Assembly (NCBI RefSeq): GCF_000235425.2
Contig: NZ_KI912266.1
Location: forward strand, 5,590,166-5,654,165
DNA length: 64,000 nucleotides
Direction of reading: 5' to 3'
Source of the DNA: Pseudofrankia saprophytica
GTDB taxonomy: Bacteria > Actinomycetota > Actinomycetes > Frankiales > Frankiaceae
The translations under genes were made by a program, and so were the position numbers. Positions within the stretch are counted from its first letter, which is position 1, and each line of letters opens with the position of its first letter. The notes under the pieces are model-generated. The model was not told the DNA's origin, searched no databases, and saw nothing but the letters and a program-made list of their open reading frames with translations. Shown here in pieces: positions 49,470-57,120 of the stretch.

Positions 49470-51970
49470 GTGGATGTGAGGGCCGCGAGGACGGCGGACA
49501 GGTCGCGTTCCATGGCCGGCGCCTGTTCGGGGAAATAGCCCAGCAGGGTGCGCAGGTCTGGCAGTGATGGCTCAGTGCCGGTGTCGGCGTCGCCGAACTG
49601 CGGCAGGTGCTGGCGGAGCACGGAGTGCAGCGCGGTCCAGGTCGCCTGGTCGTGGAAGAGGACCTTCAGCGGGGTGTCGAGGGTGTAGGCGGGCCGGACG
49701 GGCGTCGGGAGGTCGTACTCCCAGTGGTGCTCGCCCGCGTCGACGTGGACGGCCAGCCCGTCCGGATGGCGCGGGAGGACCACGTCGGCGGTGGTGCCGG
49801 TGGGGACGGTGACGTCCACGGTCATGCGGCCGGTGGGATCGTGCCGCCAGGCGGCGCGGACCCGTCCGTGCGGGGTGTCGTGAGTGACGGCCGCGTACGA
49901 GAGGTCGCCGCCTGGCTGTGGGGCGATCCGGATCCGGCGGTAGCCGGGCTCGGCGGGTTGCAGGCCACCGACGACGCGGTGCAGCCAGTCGGCGATGGCG
50001 CCGAGGGCGTAGTGGTTCAGCGAGGTCATGCCGGTGTCGTGCAGGGCGCCGTCCGGGGTGATCGCGTCCCACCGTTCCCAGATCGTCGTCGCGCCCTGGG
50101 TGACCGGGTAGAGGAACGAGGGACATTCGGTCTGGAGCAGCAGCTTGTAGGCCGTGTCGAGGTGGCCGGTGCGGCTCAGGGCGTGCGCGACGAGCGGCGT
50201 GCCGGCGAAGCCCGTACTGATGCGATGCTCGGCCTTGGCGACGAGCTCGGCGAGCCGGCGTCCGGCCCGCTCGACCTGGGCGGGGCGCAGGATGTCGAAG
50301 CAGATGGCCAGGGCGTAGGCGGTGACGGTGTCGTTCGCGACCAGGCCGGCGGGGGTGACCCATTCGTCGCGGAACGCCGCGCGGACGCGCTGGTGCAGCT
50401 TCGAGTAGCGGGCCGCGTCCTGCGCGCGGCCCAGAGCGTCGGCCGCGTGGGCGAGCTCGCTGGTCGTCCTGCACAGGTAGGCGCAGGCGACGAGGTAGGC
50501 GTCCGTCTTGCCGCCGGCCGGGTTGGTGGGCGGCGCGTCCGGGTCGAGCCAGTCGCCGAACTGGAAACCCGAGTTCCACAGGCCGCGCTCGTCGAGCTTG
50601 CTCTCGACGCTGTCGATGAAGGCGGTCATGGAGTCGTACTGGCGGGCGAGGATCTCCGGGTCGCCGTACTCCTGGTAGAGCGCCCAGGGCACGCTCACCG
50701 CGGCGTCGCCCCACAGCGCGGTGGGCGTGGTGATCGGCATGGACAGCGCGTCCGGAACGACGACCGGGACGTAGCCCTTCGCCCGCTGCTCGGCCGCGAG
50801 GTCGGCCAGCCATGAGCCCAGCAGGCCGCTGACGTCGTAGAGGAAGACGGCGGTGGAGCCGAAGGCGTTGAGGTCGCCGGTCCAGCCGAGGCGCTCGTCG
50901 CGCTGCGGGCAGTCCGTCGGCACCCCGACGACGTTGCCGCGCATGGACCAGACGACGTTGCGGTGCAGCTGGTTGACCAGCTCGTTCGACGTCTCGAACC
51001 AGCCGGTCCGGCGCAGGTCGCTGTGCACGACCACCGCCCGCAGCGCGTCGGCGTCCAGCTCCCCAGGCCAGCCGTCGACCTCGACGTAGCGGAAACCGTG
51101 GAACGTGAACCGCGGCTCCCACGTCTCCCCGCCGACGTCGCCGCGCGACGTGTACCGGTCGGTGGCGAGCGCGGTGCGGTTGGTGCGGAAGTCGATCTCG
51201 CCGTCGATCAGCGTCTCGGCGTGCCGCAGGGTGATCGTGGTGCCGGGCTCGCCCTGGACGGTGAGGCGGACCCAGCCGGAGAGGTTCTGGCCGAAGTCGA
51301 CGACGGTCCGCCCCGCCGGGGTGGTCAGGATCGCGTCCGGCGGCAGTTCCTCGATCCGCCGGATCGGTGGCGCCTCCGGGGCGATCAGGGTGTCGAGGTC
51401 GTGCTCGACGACGTCGACCGCCGACCACGCGGAGTCGTCGAAGCCGGGTTCGCTCCAGCCGTCCGGGTGGCGCCGGGCGTCGTAGGTCTCGCCGTCGTAG
51501 ATGCTGTCGGCGAGGATCGCGCCGGTGCCGGCCCGCCAGCCGTCGTCACCGCCGACGGTCTCGGCCCGGTCGCCGTAGTCGAGGTCGAGCCGCAGGAACC
51601 CGGCCGGGCGATCGGCCCACACGCCCCGTCGGCCTTCCTCCCATGTCAGCCGGCCCACCGCCCAGCCCTCGCCAAGGATGGCGCCGAGCGCGTTCGTGCC
51701 CTCCATCAGCAGGCTGGTGACGTCATGGCTGCTCACGACCAGCCGGTGCTGATATGAGGTCCACCCGGGCGCGAGCACCTCGTCGCCGACGCGGGCTCCG
51801 TTCAGGTGAGCCTCGATCAGCCCCAACGCCGTGACGTGCAGGGTGGCCGACCGCAGGCCCGGGCCGACCGTGAACTCCCGCCGCAGGTACGGCGCCGGGG
51901 CAGGGGCCGGCGCCTGCCCGGTTGGACGAGCCGGTGCGGCGATGAAGCTGCCATTCCATGGGCGGGACAC
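49454..51970 (-). CDS. Glycoside hydrolase family 78 alpha-L-rhamnosidase
   Basis: The 838 residues show the GH78 order: N-terminal beta domains (LRREFTVGPGLRSATLHVTA; ALGAILGEGWAVGRL), then the (alpha/alpha)6 barrel with the signature DCPQRDERLGWTGD, where E359 is the expected general acid, and a second acidic motif IWERWD, followed by a C-terminal beta domain. It should remove terminal alpha-L-rhamnose, as found in plant flavonoid and saponin glycosides. There is no signal peptide, which implies that the rhamnoside is taken up first. GTG 51970 has a GAGG stretch just upstream. Its stop lies within the 91-bp duplication. Confidence 0.9.
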   Translation of the reverse strand: MSRPWNGSFIAAPARPTGQAPAPAPAPYLRREFTVGPGLRSATLHVTALGLIEAHLNGARVGDEVLAPGWTSYQHRLVVSSHDVTSLLMEGTNALGAILGEGWAVGRLTWEEGRRGVWADRPAGFLRLDLDYGDRAETVGGDDGWRAGTGAILADSIYDGETYDARRHPDGWSEPGFDDSAWSAVDVVEHDLDTLIAPEAPPIRRIEELPPDAILTTPAGRTVVDFGQNLSGWVRLTVQGEPGTTITLRHAETLIDGEIDFRTNRTALATDRYTSRGDVGGETWEPRFTFHGFRYVEVDGWPGELDADALRAVVVHSDLRRTGWFETSNELVNQLHRNVVWSMRGNVVGVPTDCPQRDERLGWTGDLNAFGSTAVFLYDVSGLLGSWLADLAAEQRAKGYVPVVVPDALSMPITTPTALWGDAAVSVPWALYQEYGDPEILARQYDSMTAFIDSVESKLDERGLWNSGFQFGDWLDPDAPPTNPAGGKTDAYLVACAYLCRTTSELAHAADALGRAQDAARYSKLHQRVRAAFRDEWVTPAGLVANDTVTAYALAICFDILRPAQVERAGRRLAELVAKAEHRISTGFAGTPLVAHALSRTGHLDTAYKLLLQTECPSFLYPVTQGATTIWERWDAITPDGALHDTGMTSLNHYALGAIADWLHRVVGGLQPAEPGYRRIRIAPQPGGDLSYAAVTHDTPHGRVRAAWRHDPTGRMTVDVTVPTGTTADVVLPRHPDGLAVHVDAGEHHWEYDLPTPVRPAYTLDTPLKVLFHDQATWTALHSVLRQHLPQFGDADTGTEPSLPDLRTLLGYFPEQAPAMERDLSAVLAALTSTPVGS

Positions 51971-52055
51971 GGGACCTCGATCCTTGGGACAGGAGGGCGA
52001 TGGGACAGCGGGCGACGGCGGCGGTAGGCGACCCGGTTGCTCGTCAGGGCGCGGT

Positions 52056-52082
52056 GCCTGCCCGTCGGGGACCAGGGCAGGC
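52056..52082 (-). terminator. 8-base-pair hairpin between GH3 and GH78 genes
   Basis: GCCTGCCC and GGGCAGGC pair around an 11-base loop, 25 bases after the GH3 stop. In a 136-base spacer it may be a partial terminator or an mRNA-stability element. Confidence 0.4.
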
Positions 52083-52106
52083 GTACGTGGCGGTTCGCCG
52101 GCGAGG

Positions 52107-54494
52107 TCAGGCGGTGGACGCGGGGAGGGTGATCGTGCTGGCGCAGCGGATGTCGTCGCTGCTGAACCCGGCCAGCACGGTGACGTCGCCGGCCTCGATG
52201 CCGCGGGTGCCGTCGAGGCCGGTGTAGAAGAGCCGCTCGACCGGGGCTTCGAGAGTGACCGTCGTCGTTTCGCCCGCGGGCAGCGCGAGGCGCGCGAAAC
52301 CGATCAGTTGGCGGACCGGGCGGACGACGGTGGCCGCCTCGTCGCGGGCGTAGAGCTGCACGACCGTCTCGCCGTCGACGGTGCCCGTGTTCGTCACGAC
52401 GAGCCGGGCGTGAACGAGCCCGCCGGTCTCCTCGACCGCCGGCCCGGCGGAGTCGTCGAGGGTGACGTCGAAGGTGCTGTAGGACAGGCCGTGGCCGAAG
52501 GCGTAGAGCGGGCTGGGGTCGGTCAGGTCGTTGTAGCCGTGGCGGGTGCCGGTGGGGTGGTCGTAGCCGCTGCCGTAGTGGTGGCCGTGGTAGATCGGCA
52601 GCTGGCCCAGGTGGCGGGGGAACGTGCTGGGCAGCTTGCCGCTCGGGTTGAGCACGCCGAAGACCGCGTCCGCGATCGCGTGGCCGGCCTCCTCCCCGAG
52701 CAGCGGCGCCAGCAGCACCGCGTTCGACGCCCGCGCCACCGCGTCGAGCAGCAGCGGCCGCCCGGAGACGACGACGGTCACCAGCGGCTTCCCCGTCGCC
52801 GCCAGCAGGGTGACGAGTTCGGCCTGGTCGCCTGGCAGGGCGGGTTCGGCGGTCGACTGGCCCTCACCGGCGGTGTTGTCGCCGACCCAGCCGGTCCGCT
52901 CGCCTACCACCGCGACGACGACGTCGGCGGCGCTCACCGCTTGCTCGACGGTGGAGGCATCCAACGGACGCTCGGGGTCCGCCTCGAACCCGCCAAGCGG
53001 GACGTGTTCGACGGAAGGGTCGATCCGCCTGAGCGCGGCGAGCACTGTGGGCGCGTCCCGATGAATCCGCCGCGCCTCCCCTTCGAAAACCTTCTCCATA
53101 CCCGGCATCCGGGTCTGGAAGATGTCGGTGAACACGAACGTCGCCGGATCGACCCCGGGGATCTGCCCGGTCATCACCGCACGCATTCCCAGCGGCATCT
53201 CGGCCTGGGAGACCGACGTGTAGGCGCCGAAGTGGATCCGCAGCTCGTCGGCCGCGGGACCGACCACGACGACCCGGCCGCCGCGGAGCGCGAGCGGCAG
53301 CGTCCCGTCGTTGTCGAGCAGCACCATGCCGCGCTCGGCGACGGCGCGGCGTACCGCCGCCGCCTCGCCGCGATCCGGCGCCGCGGGCACGTAGGCGGCG
53401 GCGGAACCTGGCGTCGTCATGCCGGGGATGAGCCCGGCGCGGGCCTTGGCGGCGAGAACGCGGGTGACGGCGGTGTCGATGACCTGTTCGTCGAGCCGGC
53501 CGCCGCGGACCTCCTCGACCAGGAAGGAGTAGTTCGCGTCGCCGGGAAGTTCGACGTCGAGGCCGGCGCTGACCGCCTGGACAGCCGCCCGGGCCGGCGA
53601 GTCCGCGGTGTGGAAGAACCGGGTCTGCAGGGTCACGGAGTCGTAGTCGCTGACGACGAGGCCGGTGAAGCCGAGCTGGTCGCGCAGCAGCTCGGTGAGC
53701 AGCCACCGGTCCGCGACGCATGGAACGCCGTCGATCTCGTTGTAGGAGTTCATGATGCCCGCGAGGCCGGCTTCGGCGATCGCGCGGCGGAACGGTTCCG
53801 CGTACTCGTCCACGATCGCGCGGCGCCCCAGCTGGGTGACGGCCTGGTTGAGCCCTCCTTCGGAGGCGCCATAACCCACGAAGTGCTTTCCGGTGGCAAG
53901 CACACCCGACTCGCCGTCGGCGCCCTGGACGCCGCGGACGAACGCGACCGAGAACCGCGCGACGAGTTCCGGGTCCTCGCCGTAGGTCTCGTGGACCCGG
54001 CCCCACCGAGGGTCGCGGGCGAGATCCATGACCGGGGAGAACAGCAGGTGGCCCCCGGTCGCGCGCATGTGCGCGGCGGTCACGGTGGCCGCCCGGGTCA
54101 CCAGCGACGGCTCCCAGGTGGCCGCCTGCGCCCACGAGGTCGGAAACTGCGATCCGGACGCGTGCAGGAAGCCGTTGATGCCCTCGAAGTGCACGAGCGC
54201 GCCGATGCCGAACGGCGCGATCTCCCGGATGGCGGCCTGGACCTGTTCGAGGTCGGACCGCAGGCTTTCCAGGTCGTGGCCGAGGAACCAGGCCAGGGAG
54301 AGCTGCCCGACGCCGTGCGGCCGTAGCGCTGGCAACCGGCTGACGTCGAGCTCGGGGCTCAGCGCGCCCGGTTCAGGCCGTCGCGCGATGAGGTCGGTGA
54401 CGGCGAACCCCGTGAGCTGGGCGACCTTCTGCTCCACCGTGAGCTGGGAAACGAGGTCCGGGACCTTGTCTGGCGTCAGCGTGCTGGTGGTCAT
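52107..54494 (-). CDS. Glycoside hydrolase family 3 beta-glucosidase
   Basis: The 795-residue protein has the (alpha/beta)8 barrel with KHF motif (TGKHFVGYG, 203-205) and nucleophile D283 in LVVSDYDS, then the alpha/beta sandwich and a C-terminal fibronectin-III-like domain (TGTVDGETVVQLYARDEAA). No signal peptide is seen, so action is intracellular. ATG 54494 overlaps the MocA stop as ATGA. A related GH3 gene begins the visible part of the operon at 62272-64000; having two suggests successive beta-linked sugars or different linkages on the substrate. Confidence 0.9.
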   Translation of the reverse strand: MTTSTLTPDKVPDLVSQLTVEQKVAQLTGFAVTDLIARRPEPGALSPELDVSRLPALRPHGVGQLSLAWFLGHDLESLRSDLEQVQAAIREIAPFGIGALVHFEGINGFLHASGSQFPTSWAQAATWEPSLVTRAATVTAAHMRATGGHLLFSPVMDLARDPRWGRVHETYGEDPELVARFSVAFVRGVQGADGESGVLATGKHFVGYGASEGGLNQAVTQLGRRAIVDEYAEPFRRAIAEAGLAGIMNSYNEIDGVPCVADRWLLTELLRDQLGFTGLVVSDYDSVTLQTRFFHTADSPARAAVQAVSAGLDVELPGDANYSFLVEEVRGGRLDEQVIDTAVTRVLAAKARAGLIPGMTTPGSAAAYVPAAPDRGEAAAVRRAVAERGMVLLDNDGTLPLALRGGRVVVVGPAADELRIHFGAYTSVSQAEMPLGMRAVMTGQIPGVDPATFVFTDIFQTRMPGMEKVFEGEARRIHRDAPTVLAALRRIDPSVEHVPLGGFEADPERPLDASTVEQAVSAADVVVAVVGERTGWVGDNTAGEGQSTAEPALPGDQAELVTLLAATGKPLVTVVVSGRPLLLDAVARASNAVLLAPLLGEEAGHAIADAVFGVLNPSGKLPSTFPRHLGQLPIYHGHHYGSGYDHPTGTRHGYNDLTDPSPLYAFGHGLSYSTFDVTLDDSAGPAVEETGGLVHARLVVTNTGTVDGETVVQLYARDEAATVVRPVRQLIGFARLALPAGETTTVTLEAPVERLFYTGLDGTRGIEAGDVTVLAGFSSDDIRCASTITLPASTA

Positions 54495-55603
54495 CGCCGC
54501 GTTCCCTGTTCCTCTCGAAGGTCGCCCACCGCGGGTGGAGCCTCGCCGCCCGCTCGCGAGGCCGCGAGGTCGGCGCCCGGGTAGCGCAGGCCGATCTGGT
54601 GACGTACCGCGTCGAGCGTCCGCATCACCGACACGGACTCCGCCAGCGGCATGACGTCGCTGTCCAGGTGCCCCGCCTGAAGCCGCTCGTGGACGTGCCT
54701 GGCCTGGTGGTGCAGTCCGCCGCCGGCCCGGTTCGGCGCCGCGTCCGCGCCCGCGTCGCTGGTGTCCGGGGCGTCGAGGGCGGCGGGCAGGTGCAGGCGT
54801 TCGGCGCCGGCCGGGCCGCGGACGAGGATCTCGTCCGGGCAGTGCATGAAGGCGGGCAGCTCGATGCTGCCGGTGGTGCCGGAGATCCGGCCGGTACAGC
54901 CCAGACCCGCGCGCAGGGACGCCTTCGCGAGCGCCACCGCGCCGGTCCGGTAGCCCATCAGGATGGCGACGTGCTCGTCGACGCCGGTCTCGCCGAGCTG
55001 TCCGAACGCGCTCACCTGGTCCGGCTCGCCGAGCAGCATGCTGGCCAGGGCGACCGGGTAGACGCCGAGGTCGAGCAGCGCGCCGCCGCCCTGCGCGGGG
55101 TCGAAAAGCCGGTCACCCGGCGTCGCCGGCGGCCGGAAGCCGAAGTCTCCGTCGACCGCCAGCACGGTCCCGAGGGCGCCTGCCGCGACCAGCTCCCGGA
55201 TCTTGACGTAGGCGGGCAGGAAACGGCTCCACATCGCCTCCATCAGGAACCGGCCCTCCGCGCGGGCCGTCGCGACCATCTCGGCCGCCTGCGCGGCGTC
55301 GAGGGCGAACGGCTTCTCGCACAGCACCGCCCGCCCCGCACGCAGGAACAGGAGCGTGTGGCGGTGGTGGTGCGAGGCCGGGGTCGCCACGTAGACGATG
55401 TCGACGCCGTCGTCGGCGGCCAGCTCCTCATACGAGCCGTAGCGGCGTGCGCGGGGCACGCCGAACCGTTCGCCGAAGTCGTCGGCCGTCTGCTGGCGAC
55501 GGGAGCCGACGGCGACGAGCTCGGCGTCGGGCAGCCGGCCGAGCGCGTCGGCGAACCCGCGCGCGATGGCGCCGGTACCCGCGATTCCCCACCGGAACGA
55601 CAT
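54491..55603 (-). CDS. Gfo/Idh/MocA-family NAD(P)-dependent oxidoreductase
   Basis: The Rossmann start FRWGIAGTGAIARGFA and the family motif CEKPFALD (catalytic Lys) are present, with the C-terminal alpha/beta substrate domain, in 370 residues. These enzymes oxidise sugars or inositols, often at C2 or C3. Among glycosidase genes it could oxidise a released sugar or, more speculatively, form a 3-keto-glycoside intermediate. ATG 55603 follows GGGAGG; longer in-frame starts run through the hairpin at 55655 and are rejected. Its stop overlaps the GH3 start by four bases. Confidence 0.87.
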   Translation of the reverse strand: MSFRWGIAGTGAIARGFADALGRLPDAELVAVGSRRQQTADDFGERFGVPRARRYGSYEELAADDGVDIVYVATPASHHHRHTLLFLRAGRAVLCEKPFALDAAQAAEMVATARAEGRFLMEAMWSRFLPAYVKIRELVAAGALGTVLAVDGDFGFRPPATPGDRLFDPAQGGGALLDLGVYPVALASMLLGEPDQVSAFGQLGETGVDEHVAILMGYRTGAVALAKASLRAGLGCTGRISGTTGSIELPAFMHCPDEILVRGPAGAERLHLPAALDAPDTSDAGADAAPNRAGGGLHHQARHVHERLQAGHLDSDVMPLAESVSVMRTLDAVRHQIGLRYPGADLAASRAGGEAPPAVGDLREEQGTRR

Positions 55604-55654
55604 GAGACCTCCCTCGATGCCGAGGCCGATGACCCCGGCGTGGTCTGGTGACCC

Positions 55655-55687
55655 GCTGCTGCCCGGCCGGTCCGGCCGGGCAGCAGC
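55655..55687 (-). terminator. Perfect 16-base-pair hairpin after the binding-protein gene
   Basis: GCTGCTGCCCGGCCGG and CCGGCCGGGCAGCAGC are exact reverse complements around one base. It lies 24 bases after the LivK-type stop (55711) and 52 bases before the MocA start. Such a structure can stop most transcripts or protect the 3' end of the upstream message, so that the binding protein is made in excess of downstream enzymes. Confidence 0.7.
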
Positions 55688-55710
55688 AGGGTGCGCGGAC
55701 AGGTCAGCCG

Positions 55711-57033
55711 TCAGCCGGTGGTGACGAAGAAGCCCTTCTTCGCCGGGTCCCACGCGAAGATCCGCGGTGGGATGTCCCCGCTCGGCGTGTCGCGGCCGTA
55801 GGTCGCGCCATCGACCAGCGTCGGGACGTGGAAGGAGCCCAGGGCGAAGCCCGCGTCCTGGAAGGACTTGTAGGTGAGGTCCTTGCCCGCCTTCGTGGCG
55901 ATGGCCTGGAACAGGGCCAGGTAGCGGCAGGCGACGCCTTCGGACGTGCCCCAGGCGGGCTGCTTGGGAGCCACGAGCGCCGGGTCGATGATCTTACCCT
56001 TGAGCTCCGGCATCGCGGCCTCGATCGTCGGCAGGCAGGTGTTGACCGCCGGGTCGGTGAAGTTCGCCGCCTGCCCGAGCGACAGCGCATTGGTGAGCAC
56101 GCTCAGATCGCCACTCTTGGCGCCGAAGACGTAGGCGCCGGCGGTGTTGTTGCTCGCGAACAGCAGATGAGGTCGGTAACTGGTCTTCTGGAGCTCAGCC
56201 GGGAAGTTGGACTGCGAACCACCGACCAGCAGCACCGTGTCCACACCCGACGACTGGAACTTCTGAATGAACACGTTCAGCTGCGACGACACCGCCGCCG
56301 CGTCGGTGAGGTCGGCATCGAGGACACCGGTCTCGGTGACGGGGATGTTCTTGGCCTTGAGTGCGGGCAGGACGACCTTGTCCAGGGTCGGCTGGTCGTC
56401 CCGGTATGCGACCACCGCGAGCTTCTTGCCGGTCAGTTCACCCTTGTCGATGTACAGCTGCAGGCCCTGGCCGAGCTCGTCACCACCGCGCTGGTCGGAG
56501 AACCACGGTGCCTGGGCCTTGGCGTAGCGCTCGGCGGTGAGGTCCCCGCCGAGGACCAGCGTCTTGTGGGTCTGCACGTAGCAGTTCACGTCGTTCGCGT
56601 TGAGGCTGCCGATCACCGCGAAGACCTTCTCGTCCTCGGTCAGTTTCACGCAGGTCTCCTGCGCGCCCGTCTGCGAGATCACGTCGACCGCGCCATACAC
56701 CGGAACGATCTTCCGGCCGTCGATGCCACCGTCCTTGTTGACCTTGTCGACCAGAGCCTGGAACACGGCCTCGTAGTCACCGTGGTCGACGTCGACGAAC
56801 TGCTTCACCTTGGACAGGTCCGGATAGACGAAACCAATCTTGATGCTGTCCGCCGTGACACCTCGCGAGGTCGCCGGCGCCGGCGGGACGGGAAACGCGG
56901 CAGCCGAGCTGGACGCGTTACCGGCCGGCTTGCCATCGTCCTTCGACTTGACACTGCATGCCGTCACGGCAAGCGCCAGGGTTCCCGCAAGCAGTAATGC
57001 ACTGTATCTACCCGCGCGTCGATGTGAATTCAT
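55711..57033 (-). CDS. LivK-type (Peripla_BP_6) substrate-binding lipoprotein, first copy
   Basis: The lipoprotein signal has lipobox VTAC (C26). The mature part is a branched-chain-type binding protein (IKIGFVYPDLSKV; DKVNKDGGIDGRKI) of 440 residues in all. It directly follows the fused permease/ATPase genes with an 87-base gap and precedes a strong hairpin, the usual place for the main binding protein of an ABC system. Family members bind amino acids, amides, urea, aromatic acids or steroids. Surrounded by glycosidases, this one may bind an aglycone or glycoside. GGAG precedes ATG 57033 by about 12 bases. Confidence 0.87.
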   Translation of the reverse strand: MNSHRRAGRYSALLLAGTLALAVTACSVKSKDDGKPAGNASSSAAAFPVPPAPATSRGVTADSIKIGFVYPDLSKVKQFVDVDHGDYEAVFQALVDKVNKDGGIDGRKIVPVYGAVDVISQTGAQETCVKLTEDEKVFAVIGSLNANDVNCYVQTHKTLVLGGDLTAERYAKAQAPWFSDQRGGDELGQGLQLYIDKGELTGKKLAVVAYRDDQPTLDKVVLPALKAKNIPVTETGVLDADLTDAAAVSSQLNVFIQKFQSSGVDTVLLVGGSQSNFPAELQKTSYRPHLLFASNNTAGAYVFGAKSGDLSVLTNALSLGQAANFTDPAVNTCLPTIEAAMPELKGKIIDPALVAPKQPAWGTSEGVACRYLALFQAIATKAGKDLTYKSFQDAGFALGSFHVPTLVDGATYGRDTPSGDIPPRIFAWDPAKKGFFVTTG

Positions 57034-57120
57034 GTGACAGATCTCCAGAACGTGACACGGTTAATGGACAGCTGTAGGTACGCCAGCGCCCGAGCGGGGC
57101 ACCGGGTTACGTGCGTCGCG

